A stretch of DNA of 64,000 nt from contig JAHRHY010000010.1 in assembly GCA_019671135.1 (NCBI GenBank), positions 992,001 to 1,056,000 on the forward strand. The letters are read 5' to 3'. How positions within the stretch are numbered: the stretch's first letter is position 1; each line of letters starts with the position of its first letter. The notes beneath the pieces are model-generated. The model saw only the letters and a list, made by a program, of their open reading frames with translations, searched no databases and was not told the origin of the DNA. Positions 10,912 through 22,120 of this stretch are shown here, piece after piece. The position numbers and the translations under genes are program-made. The DNA comes from Linnemannia hyalina (taxonomy: Eukaryota > Mortierellomycota > Mortierellomycetes > Mortierellales > Mortierellaceae).

Positions 10912-11252
10912 GCAATCGGTCAGGACCCAGTACAAATAAACAGATCTACTATTTTTTGACAGACATGCACACATTTTATTATTGCAAAACGCACAAACCT
11001 GCCCTGTTTCCCCCTTTCCCTCTTTTCCCTCCCTGCATCAGTTTCGCGAAACAAAACCCCTCTTCTCTTTCATCCTATTATTCACCAACCCACCATCATT
11101 CATCAATTCACATCACTATTCGATCCCCTCCGTCAAGGATTGCCAATGACGAACAACTGCCGGTGAAAACAACGGACGACGAAAGAACCACCACCAACCA
11201 TACTCACTCCCTCGCAAGATCGCCCTCATACACCACCACAACCAAATAGCCG
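10912..11252 (+). promoter_or_regulatory. MCR1 3' end and promoter/leader of the transporter gene
   Basis: 341 bases. The stretch 10990-11250 is C/A/T-rich and leader-like. No other feature seen. Confidence 0.4.
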
Positions 11253-13665
11253 ATGATGGATTCCCTCGAGGACATCCAAACACAACAACTGTCTCTGTCA
11301 GGCCTCACTAATAAGACACGCTCAACCACACCCCCAGGAGAAGGAGGGGCACCGTCGTCGAGCCAGGGTCAGAGCCAGGGCATGTACTCGTTCGATAACG
11401 TCCAGTCAACACCGCGTCGGATAGGAGGCCACTCTCGTACGGATAGTGCGACGAATTCAGAGAGCAGCAACGATGGCATTGAGTGGGAGGACGAGGCAAG
11501 ATACTTCGATACGGAAGAGGAGGAAGAACACGATGATGGGGAGGAACACAGTATGGACGAGGATGACGAGGACGAAGACGATTATGAGTACGATGACAAC
11601 TATCAGGAGCAGGATACACAAAGACTACTGGCATCATCAAGTAATGCCCGGACAGGAGGATTGGGCATGGGCATGCGAGTTGGCGAGACAGGAACAGGAA
11701 CGACCATTGGACTTGACTTTGAGCACAACCATAGGCGGGAGTACGACCAGGAGTATGATGCCTTGCCATTGACTACTGTGGATGGCGAGCGGCATGGATC
11801 AAAGAACAAGAGGTCGGCAAGACAGAATAGTCGCAGGGATCGGCATAGGATTCTTCATCCGGGCATGCCTGTCACGGGTCTTGGCAGTGTCCGGACAGAG
11901 CAGGAGCAACTCATTGCTGCCCGGCAAGTCAGGATAAAGATGATGTGGAATGTCTTTTACGTGTTCGCCTGGTAAGGCCCCTCAACGCTTAGCGCGTTTT
12001 GTCCTATTGTCGGTTTTTGTCTTGGCGCAATCACCTTTGGATACTCATCATATATGACATGGTTCTCTTTGCAATCACTCTCTAGGTACGGCTGCTCAAC
12101 ATCACTCTCCTTTTACAACAAGTGGTTGTTCTCGCCCAACCACCACAACTTTCGCTTCCCACTCTTCACCACCTGTCTTCACATGGTCGCGCAATTTGCC
12201 CTATCTTCTCTCACACTTACTCTGATACCGAGTCTTCGGCCAAAAGCAGCACCGTCAGCAAAGGACTTTGGGACAAAGATTATGCCATGCGCTGTGGCGT
12301 CAGGATTGGATGTTGGATTGAGTAACAGCAGCTTAAAATCGATCACCCTCGCTTTCTATAGTAAGTTGTTCAGGAGGGTCTCACGCTCATTGCATACGAT
12401 AGAAACGAAATAATTGATACTAACAGTCTTCTTATTCTTTTCGGTGTTCACGATAGCCATGTGCAAGTCATCGTCGCTTGCTTTTGTGCTGTTGTTCGCG
12501 TTTGCATTCAAGCTAGAGCGACCCACGTGGACACTAGCAGGAGTTATCGGCGTCATTTGCGTTGGACTGTTCATGATGGTCATGTCCGAGGTTGACTTTG
12601 TCCTTATTGGGTACGATCTTCTGCCTTCGCACCCATCACTTTATCCTGGGATTCGCAAGTGGACAATTGGACATATCGATCATAACACTGCACTATATCT
12701 TACTTGCAATATAGATTCATCCAAGTAATGCTGGCATCGGTTCTAGGAGGACTGAGATGGTCGCTGACACAATTACTGCTCGAGCGGACAGACACCAAAT
12801 CAGGAAGCTTGGCCAACCCGATCTCGACCATTTTTTTCCTCTCGCCCATCATGGGGATCTGCCTCTGCATTGTTGCAGGCATCTTTGAGGGCTTTGGGAC
12901 AATTTTTAGTTCTGAGTTCTTCCAAACGTTCCAGTCGGGATTGTTCACGTTGGGGTTGCTGTTCCTGGGTGGCATTTTCGCGTTTGCGATGGTTCTGGCA
13001 GAGTTTAATCTGATTGCTAGGACCAGTGTCGTCTCCTTGTCCGTTTTGGGAATCATCAAGGTATTGTACTCGAGGATGTTTCTTGACGAAGCCACAATGC
13101 CGTTGAGTGCCGCAAACCGACACTGACTAATACCTCATTCCCTATTTGCAATTGTAATTAATAGGAGGTGGTGACGATTGTGGTGTCGTCGCTTGTATTC
13201 CACGACCATTTAACGGTAGTCAACATCCTGGGATTGTTCGTCACGCTGGCTGGTATTGGGTTCTATCACTTTATGAAGCTGCGCGAGATGAAGATTCAAT
13301 CCAGGAAAGCTGCCAGGGAGATTGCGGACCTGCACCTGGCAGCTGCTGTCAACAATCATGGTGCTGGTGGTGGACGAGGACAGAACAATGGGACCGTTCG
13401 TGATCACCGGAAGAAGCGGCGGTCTGGAGGAGGAGTACGGTCAGGTCAGCCAGAGATAGAAACAGTAGCGCGTAGAGGTGGGTTTGAGGAGCATTCGAAC
13501 GCGACCCGGGAGGGCGTGTTTAGACTTGATGGTGATGATGACGATGATGTAAGAGGAGGAGCCGGTTCTGAGAGATCTCGCGATGGTGTGGATGATTCGT
13601 CGCAGGAGTTGATTGGGGGCCTGGAGGCGGCGTCTCCACCTACTCATCAACGCGGCGGTCCATAG
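11253..13665 (+). CDS. Nucleotide-sugar/triose-phosphate translocator family protein (SLC35C2-like)
   Basis: Five exons: 11253-11971, 12086-12360, 12457-12610, 12715-13060, 13165-13665; 664 residues. The first 230 residues are hydrophilic and very acidic around 90-125, an extension not usual in the family. The membrane part starts at MMWNVFYVFAWYGCSTSLSF and holds about nine or ten segments, with family landmarks LSFYNKWLF, ITLAFYTMCKSSSLAFVLLF and VLGGLRWSLTQLLLE. The intron 2 acceptor at 12455-12456 was preferred because it restores FYTMCKSSS; an earlier AG would add an odd insertion. The C-terminal 150 residues are cytosolic, Gly- and Arg-rich. Such proteins exchange nucleotide sugars or related phosphates across Golgi or ER membranes; the substrate cannot be told. 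Confidence 0.85.
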
Positions 13666-16034
13666 ATAAACATACAACAACACTTAATACGGATAATAGA
13701 ATACACACTAATAATAGGCACCCATAGATTGCTCGATATTGCCTCACCATGAACACCCTTGCCTTTCATTCACACATATTGATCATGGTTTGAAATGGGC
13801 GTCCATGGATCAAAAATGATGCGCGCCGCTCCAGATTAGGAATTACAACAACAGCCCAAAGAAGGTCAGGGTCCTTTCAAACTTCCATGCGAAGAACGAA
13901 GAGCAATGCGCGGGTGAAATACCCTTTTGCTCCTCAGGGGTTACGCTTATTCATTTGCACCTCAATGCCAATGGTCAGGGTCCCCTCACTCACCACAGGT
14001 ACGTGCCTCGACGAAAAGGTAAGGGAAGGGGAGCGGGCGTGTTTTTTCCTTTCCTCTCCAGGCAACAGCCTGGAATAAGATGTGCTCGACTCGGATACAA
14101 ACGCGTAAAAGAAAAGAAAACTACGCGCACACAGGAAAAAGAAGACAAGCTACGAGTTGGGAAGTCTGTGGAATTCGAGGAAGAGGCAAGTTCCTCAAAT
14201 AATGGTTGAGCGTTTGAAAATGTGGCTAAAAATACCACTGTTCAAAGGAGGGCTGGACACTGCGCTACGAGTCTGCTATGCAAGCGTGTATAAGACATCG
14301 AAAGGGTCCAGAAGGCCGAGGGGTTGGAGCATGGACAAACGGCTGGAGCAGGAAGGACGGCGATGGACGGACGTGATTACTTTCGCTTCACCGCGGGAGA
14401 GTTGTTTCCGGGGGATAAAAATAAGTCCATCTAGAGTCGACCAGATTGAGCCCTTATTTAGATAGTTTGTCCATTCGCCAAACTCCCGGTCTCTGGTTAG
14501 GTGATTAGAAGAAAGGAAAATACATTTTGGGTTTTGTTAGGGTGTTCGCTTTCATTTAGGCTAAAAGACATCCATTAACTCTAAAACGACGCGCGATGGA
14601 GTGGTTGGAATGGGGTTGGGTTGAAGAGCGTGTGTAGGAGTTTCACCCATGCTCTTTCATATATTAATCAAGAAGGGAGGAGATAGAGGGGAATGAGTAG
14701 CTGCGACAAGCTTGCATGGCCAGCGTCAAAGAGAGCACCGAGAGAAACTTAAACAAGTGAACAGCATGAACAACAGAATATCTACTAGACACATTTCCAA
14801 GAAGTTGAAGGTGAGCAAAGCAAGCATTGCTCTGCCAAAAGATGTACCCTTTCTTACCCTTTTGTTCGCTGTTGAAAGAAAGAAGAACAGTCATCAACTA
14901 TCGACTCTACAACAAAGAAGTACAATGATCTTTACATCTTGAAGTCGCGGCGCGCAAAGACGGCGAGCTTCCCTTTGAGTGTTCACTAACAAACGTTTCT
15001 ATACTTTTTTTCGCTATGTCGTACTGTACAATACATACGGCCCGTATCTTTTGTTTATTATTTTTTTCTTGGGCAAAGACTTCTTCGATCTCTCGATCTA
15101 TTCATTTTTGAAAGCTCTTGTTTTATGTCTTTCATTTCAAGTTTGGTTTGGTTATTGTAGCGTTTGTTGTGCTCACTCCCGCTCACCTTTTTTATGGACC
15201 CCGATCGTCTTTCTCTATTTGATCAGGGAACTCGTTCCAGTAGGGGTTATGTAGGATGGGTAAGCTAAACCGCGAGATTGGAAAAACCAGCGAGCAATGG
15301 GACATGGACAATCAAAAATGGTGAGTGAGCATATATTTGTTGTCAAGATTTGGTGGTCAAAAGCGACACTACAACGAGACTGAAAAAGAATGGGGGGGAA
15401 TGAACGTAAGAGGCTTCCAGGCGAATTGCGATCTACCCTAGGGGAGAAAGGAGGCATCCAAGTCTCTGGTCATTGACGGTTTTTGACGACGATCCCTGAC
15501 CCGAAAATAAGTGTATGCGCAATGCATGTTCAGATGCTCCCTTGTCGACAATCATGACATGGCATGTCGACGCTGCGTCTCTCACGCGTTTGCTGACCTA
15601 AATCTTGCAGGTTGACTTGTCTCGTGGTCATTTCAGTCCAGACCAGCGAGCGGGTTCCTTTTTTTTTATACACGCCTTTGTGTTCTGTGCAGATAGGAAG
15701 AGGACCTCAGTAGATAGATAGCGCACTCGACCGTTTTTATAACGAGAACGACGAAAAGGAACGATGGATGGGGTGAAGTTGGAATGTCGATCACCTTCAT
15801 TGTCTTTGTTTGTTGTCTAGTGAGACAAAGAAGCACTTGGACTTGTCATTGACCAATGATCGAACATCCTTTGTCTCGTTTGGACTCATAGCTGATTAAC
15901 ATGGTGTTGGACCTGACATTCAATGCTGATATGATTACGAAATGCATGTCTGGGTGGGTCAGAATGGAGAGATGGAAATGGTGGAAGGAGCATCCAGTTG
16001 AAAAGAGCCATCATTACACTACCATACATTGCAG
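13666..16034. other. Long gene-poor stretch
   Basis: About 2.4 kb. Short open frames on both strands have no family motifs, no consistent splice sites and atypical codon content. AT-rich tracts occur at 15000-15130. No tRNA or repeat recognised. It may hold the 3' end of the uncertain minus-strand gene at 16.0-16.5 kb or an undetected non-coding RNA. Confidence 0.4.
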
Positions 16035-16487
16035 TCAAAGAAGTGCGAAAGGAATGATGAGCATGGGTGAGAGTGCAAGTGAGAGAGCGAAAAGATATTG
16101 ACATCGTAACCCTGGCCTGAATAAGTGAACGAGATAGGAAGAGCTATGCACATGAATGGGGCAGTGTATTAGAATCGGATCGAATTGAATTCAAAGACTT
16201 TACTTACCCAAAAATAGCGCAACCAAGGACTCCATGGGCATAATCCTTGTACGATTGGCTGAAGTGAATACCAATAGCAATGGCAACGGTAGCGGCAAGG
16301 ATGTCAGCCAAAGCACACACAGTCAATTTGTGCTGTTGACCCGAAGGAAGGGCTAGGAGGATCGATGCTGCTATCGGACATTGTGACTAGGCACATACAA
16401 TAGATGTCACCCCGGCTATAAGTGAACCCCCTCCCTCGTTGGACGTATGGAATGCAACAACATTGACTTGAGCACGCAAGCAACCTT
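16035..16487 (-). CDS. Uncertain small membrane protein (exons only, start not found)
   Basis: Not recognised. The best supported exon is 16332-16208, encoding a hydrophobic run HKLTVCALADILAATVAIAI, then GIHFSQSYKDYAHGVLGCAIF, ending in phase 2 at a GTAAGT donor. Two upstream readings compete: an exon 16487-16399 (GCLRAQVNVVAFHTSNEGGG, SLIAGVTSI) joined by a 66-base intron, or a direct extension of the exon to about 16389. A downstream exon 16143-16035 keeps frame and ends at TGA with another hydrophobic tail (CQYLFALSLALSPMLIIPFA). No clear initiator ATG is in frame, so a first exon may be missing or this may be a decayed gene. Divergent from UGDH. Confidence 0.35.
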
Positions 16488-16810
16488 CTGTAGACAGGAG
16501 CAGTAGATAGAGTATGAAGAGTAAACATAGCCGGCAATGGAATCCACAGAGAGAGAGAATGGGTGTGCGTGGGTGTGCGATTGACCGCAGCTGGAATCAC
16601 AACGGACTAACTCAACAAGGGGTAATGAATAGGCAACGAAAAGAAGGTTCAACCAAGGCAAAGAAGGAGTGTGATGTGAACCAATCGCATTTAAATACAG
16701 AGATGGACCCCTTTCATTTCTCTTCTTTTCTCTTCTTTTCACTTCAATCCGCTTCTTCTTCACTCCTTCTCCTTTCCCTTCACTCAAACACACACACATA
16801 CTAATCCATC
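16488..16810 (+). promoter_or_regulatory. UGDH promoter and leader
   Basis: The C/T-rich leader at about 16712-16800, with repeated CTTCTTTTC motifs, precedes the UGDH start. An AT-rich ATTTAAATAC lies at about 16690. The region may also carry the 5' end of the uncertain minus-strand gene. Confidence 0.45.
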
Positions 16811-19014
16811 ATGGTTAACATTTGCTGTATCGGTGCCGGTTACGTCGGTAAGGAACAACGACTCATACTCACTCTCGTTACCTTCGCCGCTCGCTCATGA
16901 CCCTTTCTCGACTCATTCAACCAAACAAACGGGAAAAAGGAAGCCATGGACTCATCCATCATCTGCCACACCAGGAACACTGCAACCAATCCGCCTTCTC
17001 ATCTCGCTTTCGACAACAGACCTAATGACCAGATGAACAACACTTCAAGTGCCACTGTCAACAGCCATACATCCTGCCTGCAACAATGGACTATCAGGCT
17101 TGGATCGGTCTCCTCACGCTCAATTATTTGTGTTATGTTACCGGAATGTTTTTTTTTTCACACCATAACAAACACGCACTCCACTGCGATTACCTCAGCC
17201 CTTTGTCCTTGTGGATACCTAACTCACAAAACCTCTCAATTGAATAATGAAACTCCTCATTATCATAGGTGGCCCTTCGTCCGCCGTCATTGCCTACCAG
17301 TGCCACGACGTCAACGTCACCATCGTCGACTTGAACCAGGCCCGTATCGATGCCTGGAACTCGGACAAACTCCCCATCTACGAGCCCGGCCTCGAGGAGA
17401 TCGTCTTCTCCCGCCGCGGTAAGAACTTGTTCTTCTCCACCAACGTCGACCAGGCCATCATTGACGCCGACTTGATTTTCGTCTCTGTCAACACCCCCAC
17501 CAAGAAGTCTGGTATGGGAGCCGGTATGGCCGCCGATCTTGCGTAAGTGTTCGTTCTTCTTTGCTTGGAGAATGAAAGGCGGGAAGGGAAGGATGGCGCT
17601 GCTTTCAGATGCGAACTCAATTGGACCCGCTCGGGACGAGGAGAAAAAAAGGAGTAGCTTTTTATCTTGCAGGAAACGTGTCCGATCCATAGGGCAATTG
17701 GCCAAAAGGAACTCCTTCTTTGCCACTTTTGGTTGAAAGGGTGAAAACGTGGATGGTTTTTGCATGCAGTACCCGCAGAAGAAAAGAGACGAATAAGAGT
17801 ATTAGGATATGACCATGTGTGTGTGAATGTCGATGAAAGTTGCATTGGCAAAGGCACGGCTTTACTGGACCCCCTTACTTTTGTTCAATTATACTTACAG
17901 CAATGTACCATTCCTCCTTCTCTAAAATAGCTACATTGAGACCGCCACCCGCCGCATTGCTCAGGTCGCCACCACCTCTAAGGTTGTCATTGAGAAGTCG
18001 ACTGTTCCCTGCCGCACTGCCGAGTCGATGCGCACCATCCTCGAAGCCAACTCCAACAAGGATATCCGCTTCGACATTCTCTCCAACCCCGAGTTCTTGG
18101 CTGAAGGTACCGCCATCTCTGACTTGACCAAGCCCGACCGTGTCTTGATCGGATGCCTCCAGACCCCCGAGGGTATCGCTGCCCAGAAGAAGTTGGTTGA
18201 CATCTACACCCGCTGGATCCCCCAGGAGCGCGTCATCACCATGAACTTGTGGTCGTCCGAGTTGTCCAAGCTCGCCGCCAACGCTCTCCTCGCCCAGCGT
18301 ATCTCCTCCATCAACGCCCTCTCGGCCATCTGCGAGGCCACCGGTGCTGATGTCGATGAGGTCGCCTACGCCTGCGGTACTGATTCTCGCATTGGACCCA
18401 AGTTCTTGAAGGCCTCGGTCGGCTTCGGAGGTTCGTGTTTCCAGAAGGATATCCTTAACTTGGTCTACTTGTCCGAGCAGTTGTTCTTGCCTGAGGTTGC
18501 TGCCTACTGGAAGTCGGTCGTCACCATGAACGAGTACCAGAAGATGCGCTTCACCCACCGCATCGTCCGCACCCTCTTCAACACCGTCACCCACAAGCGC
18601 ATTGCCCTCCTCGGCTTCGCCTTCAAGAAGGATACCGGTGATACCCGTGAGTCCGCTGCTATTACTCTCAGCAGCTACTTGATCCAGGAGCAAGCTCGCG
18701 TTGCCATCTACGATCCCAAGGTTTCCGCCAAGCAGATCATGATGGACTTGACCGAGCCTGGTGTTGGCACCAACGAGGAAACTGTTAAAAAGCATGTCGA
18801 GGTGTGCGAGAGTGCTTACGAGGCCTGCGCTGGCGCTGATGCCCTCGTTATCTGCACCGAGTGGGACGAGTTCAAGATGAACCAGTTGGACTACCAGAAG
18901 ATCTTTGACTCTATGCAGAAGCCCGCCTTCATCTTTGACGGTCGTCTGATCTTGGATGCCCCCAAGTTGAGGGAGATTGGTTTCCGCGTCGAGACCATTG
19001 GAAAGAGCGTCTAA
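16811..19014 (+). CDS. UGDH: UDP-glucose 6-dehydrogenase
   Basis: Three exons: 16811-16847, 17269-17542, 17931-19014; 464 residues, the normal eukaryotic length. The NAD-binding motif GAGYVGG is split by intron 1 ([21 protein letters not shown]). [30 protein letters not shown] and the catalytic-site motif [10 protein letters not shown] follow, with the catalytic cysteine at residue 273. The C-terminal domain has [14 protein letters not shown] and ends in a UDP-binding Rossmann fold. It oxidises UDP-glucose to UDP-glucuronate with two NAD+, feeding glucuronic-acid cell-wall polymers that are prominent in Mucoromycota (inference). Introns 1 and 2 are long (421 and 388 bases). Codon use in exon 3 is strongly biased to C-ending codons, suggesting high expression. 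Confidence 0.97.
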
Positions 19015-20106
19015 GCAACTCTCTTCTTCAATGGACAAATGGATGGGCAAAAGGCAGGATGAACCACCCCTTGTTAATTCGATCAGGCTCCTGGTGAATC
19101 GGTCGAACAACATACACATCCTATCCCTGGTTTCTGCATTCCAACCCCCATTCCTTTAAAGACGTTCCTTTGTACATTTCTTCTCTTTCTTTTTGTTTCA
19201 CGTCGTCCTTTGACCTTTTTGCACGCTCATTATCATTCTCACGAGAAAATAAATCCCAATGTTATTTTTAACGCGCAACTGTCTATAATGTCCAGTGTCG
19301 ATAAGGATAACGGAAACCTTCAAAACAACAACAACAACACCAACAAAGTATAACAAGACGACATACTGTTGTTGTTTTTACCCTCCAATCACACGCACAC
19401 TCTCATATGGGCTTGGTTAATTAGCTACCACTCGCCATCCATTTCCATTTCCATTCACAACGAACGACAAAAGGCAAAAGTAAATAAAGCAAGTCTCTTC
19501 GTCTTTTGGTGCAGGGTCTTTTTTTCTTTGGATCACAAGAATAAACAACATTTTCTTCGGGGCCTAGATCTCGTTGCAGGAAGGAGGATAATAAAACGCC
19601 CAAATATTGACGCATAATTACCCAGTAAGAGGGCGCTAAATTGTCCGTGAACTTTCTTTTTTATTCTTTTTCTTTTTGATATATATATGTAGGGTTCTCC
19701 TGGGTAAACATCCTTTTGGGTTACATTTATTATTGTGCAGGGACGAACGAGGGCTGAAGACTTTGCCGTCTTTTTTTTTTTTTTTTTTTGGCGTTTGTTT
19801 GAGAAGAAGGTTGTCAAGCTAGGTAAGACAATACAAAAGACAAGCGCGATCGAGAAGAAACGAGTTGTCGGTCAGCAAATGAAAGTGTATAGCACTGATG
19901 ATGATAATGTTAGGTGCTTGTATATGGGTCTGCGATACAACGGCCATTGAACACACAGCTTGTGTTTGGCTTTCATTCTCTTCGCTGAAAAGTTGATAAA
20001 GAATTAGAAAGGAATAGGCGATGAGGAAATAGAGGGAAGGACAACAGACGTTCGGTTCCTTTGACTGTAAGTCCATCTCGTTCATTTCTTTCATGATTTT
20101 TCCTAT
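19015..20106 (+). other. UGDH 3' region and gene-poor DNA
   Basis: AATAAA at 19248-19253 is a good poly(A) signal for UGDH. A run of 18 T follows at about 19771. No coding exon was supported in the rest. Confidence 0.5.
19248..19253 (+). terminator. Poly(A) signal of UGDH
   Basis: AATAAA 234 bases after the stop codon. Confidence 0.5.
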
Positions 20107-20530
20107 TCAAGATCTCCTTTCACTCGCTCCAAATATCCTCTTGTATGATATTAGCATCATCGAGAAAGGCCAGTTTTCCAACGGAAAGGCAGCTGCAATG
20201 GCAAGGACTCGTGAACAAGAAAACAGAAGGCTAGTCAGGACACTGGCGGTGTCCTGAGCGAGGGTGAAAGAATTAAAGGTTAGATGGTTTTCTTTGCGAA
20301 AAAATCGGTCGCTCACCATGTCGCCCACAGATCTGCGCTGAGGCTGAGGACCGAGCAAGAAGTGAAGAATGAAGGCTAGTCCTAACCCGACTAGTTCGCA
20401 AAAAGCGAAGAGATACATTTCTGAGCAATTCGTGTCCGTTGGCAAATAGCGACTCACCTAAAGCCGACTGATTGAATGAGGAGCTTTCAAAAAGGGAACC
20501 AATGAAGGTGTGTGGATCCCAAAAACCGTT
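20107..20530 (-). CDS. Uncertain small membrane protein gene
   Basis: Not recognised. Three exons keep one frame: 20530-20458 (NGFWDPHTFIGSLFESSSFN, QSAL), 20420-20317 (EMYLFAFCELVGLGLAFILH, FLLGPQPQRRSVGDM) and 20253-20107 (DTASVLTSLLFSCSRVLAIA, AAFPLENW ..., TGA). The introns are 37 and 63 bases; the second has a good GTGAGC donor and CTCAG acceptor and is a multiple of three, so retention would also leave the frame open. Two hydrophobic segments are visible. There is no ATG upstream of Met at 20418 in this stretch; starting there gives only 82 residues. An AT-rich TATATAT sequence lies upstream at about 20710-20718. It could be a short gene, part of a larger one, or a relic. Confidence 0.35.
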
Positions 20531-22120
20531 CTAATTCAGCTCAGTTCACTATGAACAGAAAGGCAGATGGTCAAATACAGGTCTGATGGACACCACTTTA
20601 GCCAAAGAGTGTCAAGACAAATGAAGATGAAGGATAAAAAAAAAGTGGATAGGTAGCAAGCCAGAATGGAAAAAAAAAGCCTTCAGCCCTCTCCAATAGC
20701 CCTGGCCGGATATATATTTTGCAACTGTCAGTTCTCGAGTTTCGAACTACTGTAGTTCATTTCAGCACAGCCCTTTTAGGGGTCGGAGATGGCATGGATA
20801 AAACGAGAGTCGAAATCTTGAACGGCTGTTCCCTTCTGCGAAGTAGCAAACACATACATGGACAAGGAATTGATTTTTTCCGCCCTGTGTCCGTTAGTGC
20901 ATGTTGGTGTAGTTGTTGCTGCTGTTGACAATTCGAGATTTGGTAATGGGTATATCTATTATGTATTTGTGTTACCAACAAAGCCTTTCTTTTCTCCCAT
21001 AAAATGCTATTGACATGTAACCCTGGCCCAGACCCCTTCGCGTTTGATTCTTTCTGAGAAGAGCACCACCATCTACTCTACAGCAAGAATGATTGTCGCT
21101 GAAAAAATATATTGCATGAATAAGAGGTGCCACTCTCCAATGGTGGTCCATTGCTACTCCATCCACACAAGTTTCCATCTATCTAACAATTATTCTTCCG
21201 TGGCAATTTCGAGGAATGATATTGCAATTCGATAGAAGGCGAGTTTCATGACCATGGGCATGACGATGTTAGATGATGGCCATCCTGTTTGGTGTTGCTT
21301 GTCTGCTTCAGATGCTTCAGATGAAACCTTCCACTTTTTTCTGAGTTTTGATTGTGCTTGTGCTTTAAGAAACGGAGCAGTTTATCCAGTCAGGCACTAG
21401 TTCTTGAACTGAGTGTGGGCTCTCAACCCTCAGTCGATATTAACTTTTTCCAACATCCCCTTTTCTCTTTATTATTATTGTTTGTTCAATTGGGGCCTTC
21501 CTCACCCATCGGACAATGGTTGTTCAATGGCCACTATGCTCTTCCGGGTTAGCTCTAAGTTCATCGTCTTCCCTCCTTTCCAGCTAGGTTTGCAATGAAA
21601 ACATATATAACCCCTTGTCAAGAACTTTTCCGTTTTTGCTTTCTTTCCTTTCCATCGTTTTCCATGTTCCTGTACTTCCTTTTTTTTATCCGTTATCCTT
21701 GTACCCTACAGCGCCCTTGCTCTCTTTTTTTGCCCACCTTCCTATCCCTCCACATACGCACCTACCCACCTGGCTGCCGTCCTCCCCCTCCACCCATTTT
21801 TTGTCTCCTTAAACCTCGGCATCCTCTCCTTGATATCATCCTCGCAGGTTCCCTGACAGCAACCCATCCTTGGCTCCTTCCTCCCCACCCAATACAGTTA
21901 TCACAAATATCTGCTTGCGTTTTCCGTTCCTGACATTTTCACGACCTTCACTCTTCGGCAACAGCTTTCATTTCAACCCTGCAATTCGTTTCTTCTCCTC
22001 TTCCTTGCATTCTGTACACCTCATTCCTTTCTTCACGACCCTTCTTTCTCAGCACCACCACAGCAAAACAGCGCATTTTCACGACACAAGCCAATCCACC
22101 CTTCTCACTCTCATTTAATC
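20531..22120 (+). promoter_or_regulatory. Gene-poor DNA and promoter of the 389-residue orphan gene
   Basis: TATATAA at 21604-21610 is followed by some 480 bases of C/T-rich sequence reaching the ATG at 22121, so a long 5' leader is likely. Nothing else is supported in 20760-21590. Confidence 0.45.

Noticed and set aside
12424..12456. Earlier acceptor for exon 3 of the SLC35-like gene
   Set aside because: It keeps the frame but inserts residues into the conserved FYTMCKSSS segment; the acceptor at 12455-12456 restores it.
17875..19119. 414-residue open frame on the minus strand
   Set aside because: It lies opposite UGDH exon 3; the C-ending codon bias of the true gene keeps the opposite frame open. 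No family motifs.
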